Of a stretch of 60,818 nucleotides of DNA, positions 57,873 to 60,818 are shown one piece after another; within the stretch, counting starts at the first letter, position 1; the number at the start of each line of letters is the position of its first letter. The translations under genes and the position numbers were made by a program. Location of the stretch: the NCBI GenBank assembly GCA_017509605.1, contig JAFWPH010000024.1, forward strand, positions 1-60,818, in the 5' to 3' direction. The notes below the pieces were generated by a model that had not been told where the DNA came from, did not search any database, and saw only the letters and a list, made by a program, of their open reading frames with translations. This DNA comes from Bacteroidaceae bacterium. GTDB lineage: Bacteria; Bacteroidota; Bacteroidia; Bacteroidales; Bacteroidaceae.

Positions 57873-60452
57873 CTAAGGATAGTTCAACAGCCGTAGAGTA
57901 CGTCTGTAGTTTTCACCATCGCCCATCTGCTCAATGAGAACCTTCGTGATTCGAGCAAATTTCTCATGGAAAGCATTTAGCGTTTCTTCCTGCTTTTCTG
58001 GATGATAAGACAATCGAAGTGGAGTGGCCTCCAAGTAGCCGAAATCTTCGGTATAGACCATTCCTGCTTCGTGCTGCTTGAATTCTTTCACCGCCGTCTG
58101 GATATGGCGGAAGTGGGCTTTCGTACCATCCACAATTTCGGATTTCTCAGGCATATCTATCGTTACGGTAATGCCTGCAGAACAGTTCACCAACCCGAGG
58201 TCGATGGTGGTTTCCAGGTTCAGACCATCGTAGCGGAAAGGCAGTTCCTTGCCTTGGCATGTAACGCTTAGCGGGGCTTTCTGGCAGGGCAGAGCCACGA
58301 AGTACTGACGTTGGGCAGGCATATCCTTGTACTGTCCCGTGCGTGTGCCTATGGTCACAATCAACCTATTCCCTTCACGTTCGTAGGAAAGCGGAGTTGT
58401 GGCATATTCCATTGCGTAGTTCTTATCCTCACCGTTATCCTCGTAAAGCGTGAATTTGCCCTTGTCACTGCCTGGGAACACACGGACTGTCACTGCATGC
58501 TCCGTGCCTGAAAGGTTCTTGAGTTTGCCGTAATAAGGGATAATGCTTCCTGCTTTGACATAGACGGGGTACTCGTCCATCGTGAAGCGGCGCTCATAAG
58601 TCTTACCACCCTGCAGCATGGCACCTGTCTCGTATTCCAGCCATTGTCCGTTCGTGGCTGAAACGCCTGCCGCCCGTGTGGAAGATGATGAGGGCAGCCA
58701 GACTTTGACCGTTGCGTATCCATCCTCGGGGTTCACTTCGTCTGTGATGGGAGCAATGAGCATATTGTCGCCAAACATGTATTCCTCCTTGAAGGTGTAG
58801 GCCTCAGGCGCATCGGGATTGTCATAGTAAAGCGGTCGGCAGAGCGAGACACCCGTCTCGTAGGTCTCGCGGGCCATGGTATAAATATAAGGTACAAGAG
58901 AATAGCGTCCGAGGATGACGTTCGAGAGCCGCTTCTGAGTCGCTTGGTCGAAGGCCCACGGTTCCTTGTTCAGGCTCGGGTCCTTGGTGCTGTGCGACCG
59001 CATGATGGGCAGATACTGCCCCATTTGCATGGCGCGTGTATATAGTTGTGGTTCCACGGGAGTACCGTGCCGTTTGCTCATGTGGCCTCCTATATCATGG
59101 CTCCAGTAGCCGTAGAGTACGTTGGAAGCTGTGGCATTGAAGTAAGGCAGGAACTTCAGGCTCTTCCACGTGATGAAGGAGTCGCCCGAGAAACCGACCT
59201 GGTAGCGGTGGTTCCCCAAACCGCCCCAGCGGTGGTAGAGCAACGGGCGTTTCTGTCCGTGGAGCTCCATGTCTGTGAACCATATATAGTTGCACCAGAA
59301 AACATTGTCCAGGTTCTTGACGGCTTTATCCTTCTCCCACTGCTGCCAGTCCAGCCACCAGAAATCCACACCTTCGTCCATGTAAGGGTGAAGGTAGGTG
59401 TCGAAGATTGCCTTCACGTAGCGCTTGTCCGATCCCAACCACTCGTGCGGTTTGCCGTCGTCCTTGCCCAAACGCTCCATGAACTCACTGTATTTCTTCT
59501 CGTAGGGTCGCACGCCATCGGCAGGATGCAGGTTCATGGTCGCTTTCACACCTTGATCATCAAGGTATCTCAGAAATGCCTTGTAGTCGGGGAAGAGACG
59601 CTCGTTCCAGTCCCAACCCGTCCATCCGCCACCAGCCTCGGCACTAATGGGATGCCAGTCCATATCTATCACCAACACGTCTAAAGGCAAGTTCAAGCGC
59701 TGGAAGTTTCCTATCAAGTCGCGGAAATCCTGATCGCTGTAACTCCAATAGCGGCTCCACCAGTAGCCGAAGGTATAGCGAGGAGGAATGGGCACACGGC
59801 CGGCGAATTTCGTATAGGAAAGCAGGGCGCTTTTGTAGTCGTGGCCATAGGCCATGAAATACCAATCCTGAGCACCTTCTCCACTCTTCCGCTCTGTAAC
59901 CCAATCCCAGTCCGCTGCACCGTCGAAGAGCAGGCTCTCGCTGTCGTCTATCAGGCTCCATCCATCGGTAGCCAGCAGTCCGTCTTCGAGGGGCATCTCA
60001 TGTTTAGGATTGCTGTATTGATATTCAGAACCGTCGTATCCGTCCAGCGTGCGGTAAGTACCTTTTAGGTTCCCCTTCTGCTTCATGCCTGGTTTCCACA
60101 CAAAAGGCGTAGAGATAGCCTTTGTGCTGCTGATGGTCAGGTTGTCCTTACTCAACGGTCCTGCGCCCTTCATATACACCAATTTCAGTTTGGTGGTAGT
60201 AATCGTCACCTGCTTGGCACTGTTTCTGATGGTGTAATCCACCTTGGGATATTCGCGGATCACAGCCATGAAACTCTTGTTATCCACAAACTTTCCATCG
60301 GGTGCGTACTCCAGTCGGAGTGTTCCCTCGTCAATCACTGTAAAACGCACATGGGTGTCCTGATAAGCCACATCAGCCCATGCATTCATGCTGCATACGA
60401 ATAGTAATATAGCGCAGCTAACCATTGTTCTCAATAAAGTTCTCATGGGCAT
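57873..60452 (-). CDS. GH31 family alpha-glycosidase
   Basis: An 859-residue secreted enzyme (signal peptide ending near NAWA, residue 26). A galactose-mutarotase-like N-domain precedes the GH31 barrel with nucleophile Asp368 in FWWLDWQQWE and acid/base Asp424 in GFSGDSFITW. Beta domains follow, and a C-terminal extra region of about 90 residues (after ITVTIDMPEK) is helical. GH31 includes alpha-glucosidases, alpha-xylosidases and others. The GGWTGWDWNERLFPD loop is shared by a Bacteroidota subgroup, and I do not assign the sugar. It is flanked by repeat copies 2 and 3. The start may be Met1 or Met3. Confidence 0.92.
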   Translation of the reverse strand: MPMRTLLRTMVSCAILLFVCSMNAWADVAYQDTHVRFTVIDEGTLRLEYAPDGKFVDNKSFMAVIREYPKVDYTIRNSAKQVTITTTKLKLVYMKGAGPLSKDNLTISSTKAISTPFVWKPGMKQKGNLKGTYRTLDGYDGSEYQYSNPKHEMPLEDGLLATDGWSLIDDSESLLFDGAADWDWVTERKSGEGAQDWYFMAYGHDYKSALLSYTKFAGRVPIPPRYTFGYWWSRYWSYSDQDFRDLIGNFQRLNLPLDVLVIDMDWHPISAEAGGGWTGWDWNERLFPDYKAFLRYLDDQGVKATMNLHPADGVRPYEKKYSEFMERLGKDDGKPHEWLGSDKRYVKAIFDTYLHPYMDEGVDFWWLDWQQWEKDKAVKNLDNVFWCNYIWFTDMELHGQKRPLLYHRWGGLGNHRYQVGFSGDSFITWKSLKFLPYFNATASNVLYGYWSHDIGGHMSKRHGTPVEPQLYTRAMQMGQYLPIMRSHSTKDPSLNKEPWAFDQATQKRLSNVILGRYSLVPYIYTMARETYETGVSLCRPLYYDNPDAPEAYTFKEEYMFGDNMLIAPITDEVNPEDGYATVKVWLPSSSSTRAAGVSATNGQWLEYETGAMLQGGKTYERRFTMDEYPVYVKAGSIIPYYGKLKNLSGTEHAVTVRVFPGSDKGKFTLYEDNGEDKNYAMEYATTPLSYEREGNRLIVTIGTRTGQYKDMPAQRQYFVALPCQKAPLSVTCQGKELPFRYDGLNLETTIDLGLVNCSAGITVTIDMPEKSEIVDGTKAHFRHIQTAVKEFKQHEAGMVYTEDFGYLEATPLRLSYHPEKQEETLNAFHEKFARITKVLIEQMGDGENYRRTLRLLNYP

Positions 60453-60490
60453 CCCCTCCTATCAATCCATTCGCTACTGTAGATCACAAT

Positions 60491-60609
60491 TCATCGGCCT
60501 CGCCGATGACAATAATTCTCTAACTCTCAAATTTGGGACGTAAAAAATTCATCCGCATGGCAAGAATGCCTTTAGGCGTTCTCTCCTTTCCTCCTCCTCT
60601 CCTTAGACA
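60491..60609 (+). repeat. 139-bp dispersed repeat, copy 3 (diverged)
   Basis: It shares CATCGGCCTCGCCGATG, TTCTCTAA, GGGACGTAAAAAA, CATCCGCATGGC, GAATGCCTTTAGGCGTTCTC and the CT-rich end with copies 1 and 2. It has several substitutions and lacks the first GCTAACGCCTAA part. The following AGCAGGAGCT and TTCTTAATTCTTAA also match the sequence after copy 2. Confidence 0.85.
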
Positions 60610-60667
60610 AAAAAACAGTAAAAGCAGGAGCTGCCAAGTCCCAATATTTCTTAATTCTTAACTGCCG

Positions 60668-60818
60668 TGTATCAGATGATCGTTGACACTTTTGTATCAG
60701 GAGATCGTTGACATATAGGATTTTATATTTTTTTGTTTATAGAGATATATTTTTCTGATTTTATGATGTGAACTCCTTAGGAATCAGCATGCTGAATAGG
60801 TTTTCTTAGCGGAGGGGA
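60668..60818 (+). mobile_element. Probable left end of an IS21-family-like element
   Basis: Two 21-bp direct repeats (60668-60688 and 60693-60713, beginning TGTATCAG and ending ATCGTTGACA, two differences) lie 25 bp apart. Multiple roughly 20-bp repeats near a terminus are typical of IS21-family ends. What follows is AT-rich leader with no ORF before the window edge. The transposase genes would lie outside, so this is inferred. Confidence 0.5.

Overview
The window looks like a chromosomal segment of a gut or oral Bacteroidota bacterium, most likely Prevotella/Segatella-like. Gene starts lack Shine-Dalgarno sites. Promoters carry the Bacteroidota -7 box (TAnnTTTGC) with a TTG/TTTG about 19-20 nt upstream. 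Typical families of the phylum are present: DUF5063, DUF5687, the FtsK-LolA pair, a YDLxGR...KGIYI-type C-terminal tail, a large GH29-GH2 fusion, GH20 and GH31 enzymes and a CarboxypepD_reg/beta-barrel outer-membrane protein.

Layout. 1-139: 3' end (domains V/VI) of a group II intron. 0.25-6 kb, + strand: membrane pyrophosphatase, a zeta-toxin-like kinase with an overlapping 48-codon ORF, LemA plus M48 protease, and a sugar nucleotidyltransferase. 6.2-12.8 kb, - strand: cation/proton antiporter, AGCS Na+/amino-acid symporter, then an RlmI-like methyltransferase, DEDDy exonuclease and DUF5063 unit. 12.9-20.2 kb, + strand: ftsK, lolA-like, trxB, an ABC exporter pair and an NlpC/P60 lipoprotein. 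20.6-30 kb, - strand: outer-membrane barrel protein, a fused alpha-L-fucosidase/beta-galactosidase, an EamA transporter and an unknown protein. 30.2-38.5 kb: DoxX, RsmF-like methyltransferase, Lrp/AsnC regulator, folA, thyA, a NUC1 nuclease lipoprotein, pyrK-pyrD and asnA. 38.6-41.3 kb: tRNA-Gly(CCC), a truncated Fic gene and hipBA. 41.4-44.9 kb: a frameshifted secreted surface protein. 45.2-57.8 kb: GH20 and an AT-richer glycan/acyl biosynthesis cluster, lying between two nearly identical 139-bp direct repeats. 57.9-60.5 kb: GH31, followed by a third, diverged repeat copy and, at the edge, paired 21-bp repeats that look like an IS21-family end.

The most notable points are these. (1) A matched pair of about 70-nt intergenic units, each with a Bacteroidota promoter, a shared roughly 45-nt body and an intrinsic terminator of unrelated sequence, look like paralogous small RNAs (10.1-10.2 kb on -, 20.5 kb on +). 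(2) A compact locus holds an ACP, a KAS III, an SDR, a frameshifted AMP-ligase, a sugar 4-aminotransferase, a glycosyltransferase, a membrane acyltransferase, a PglD/NeuD-type acetyltransferase and an ATP-grasp enzyme. This reads as synthesis of an unusual N-acylated aminosugar glycan. (3) That locus is bracketed by direct repeats. (4) A GH29-GH2 fusion is suited to stepwise removal of Fuc-Gal termini. (5) Four genes appear leaderless. Two frameshifts (about 41,576 and 51,360) may be real decay or sequence errors.
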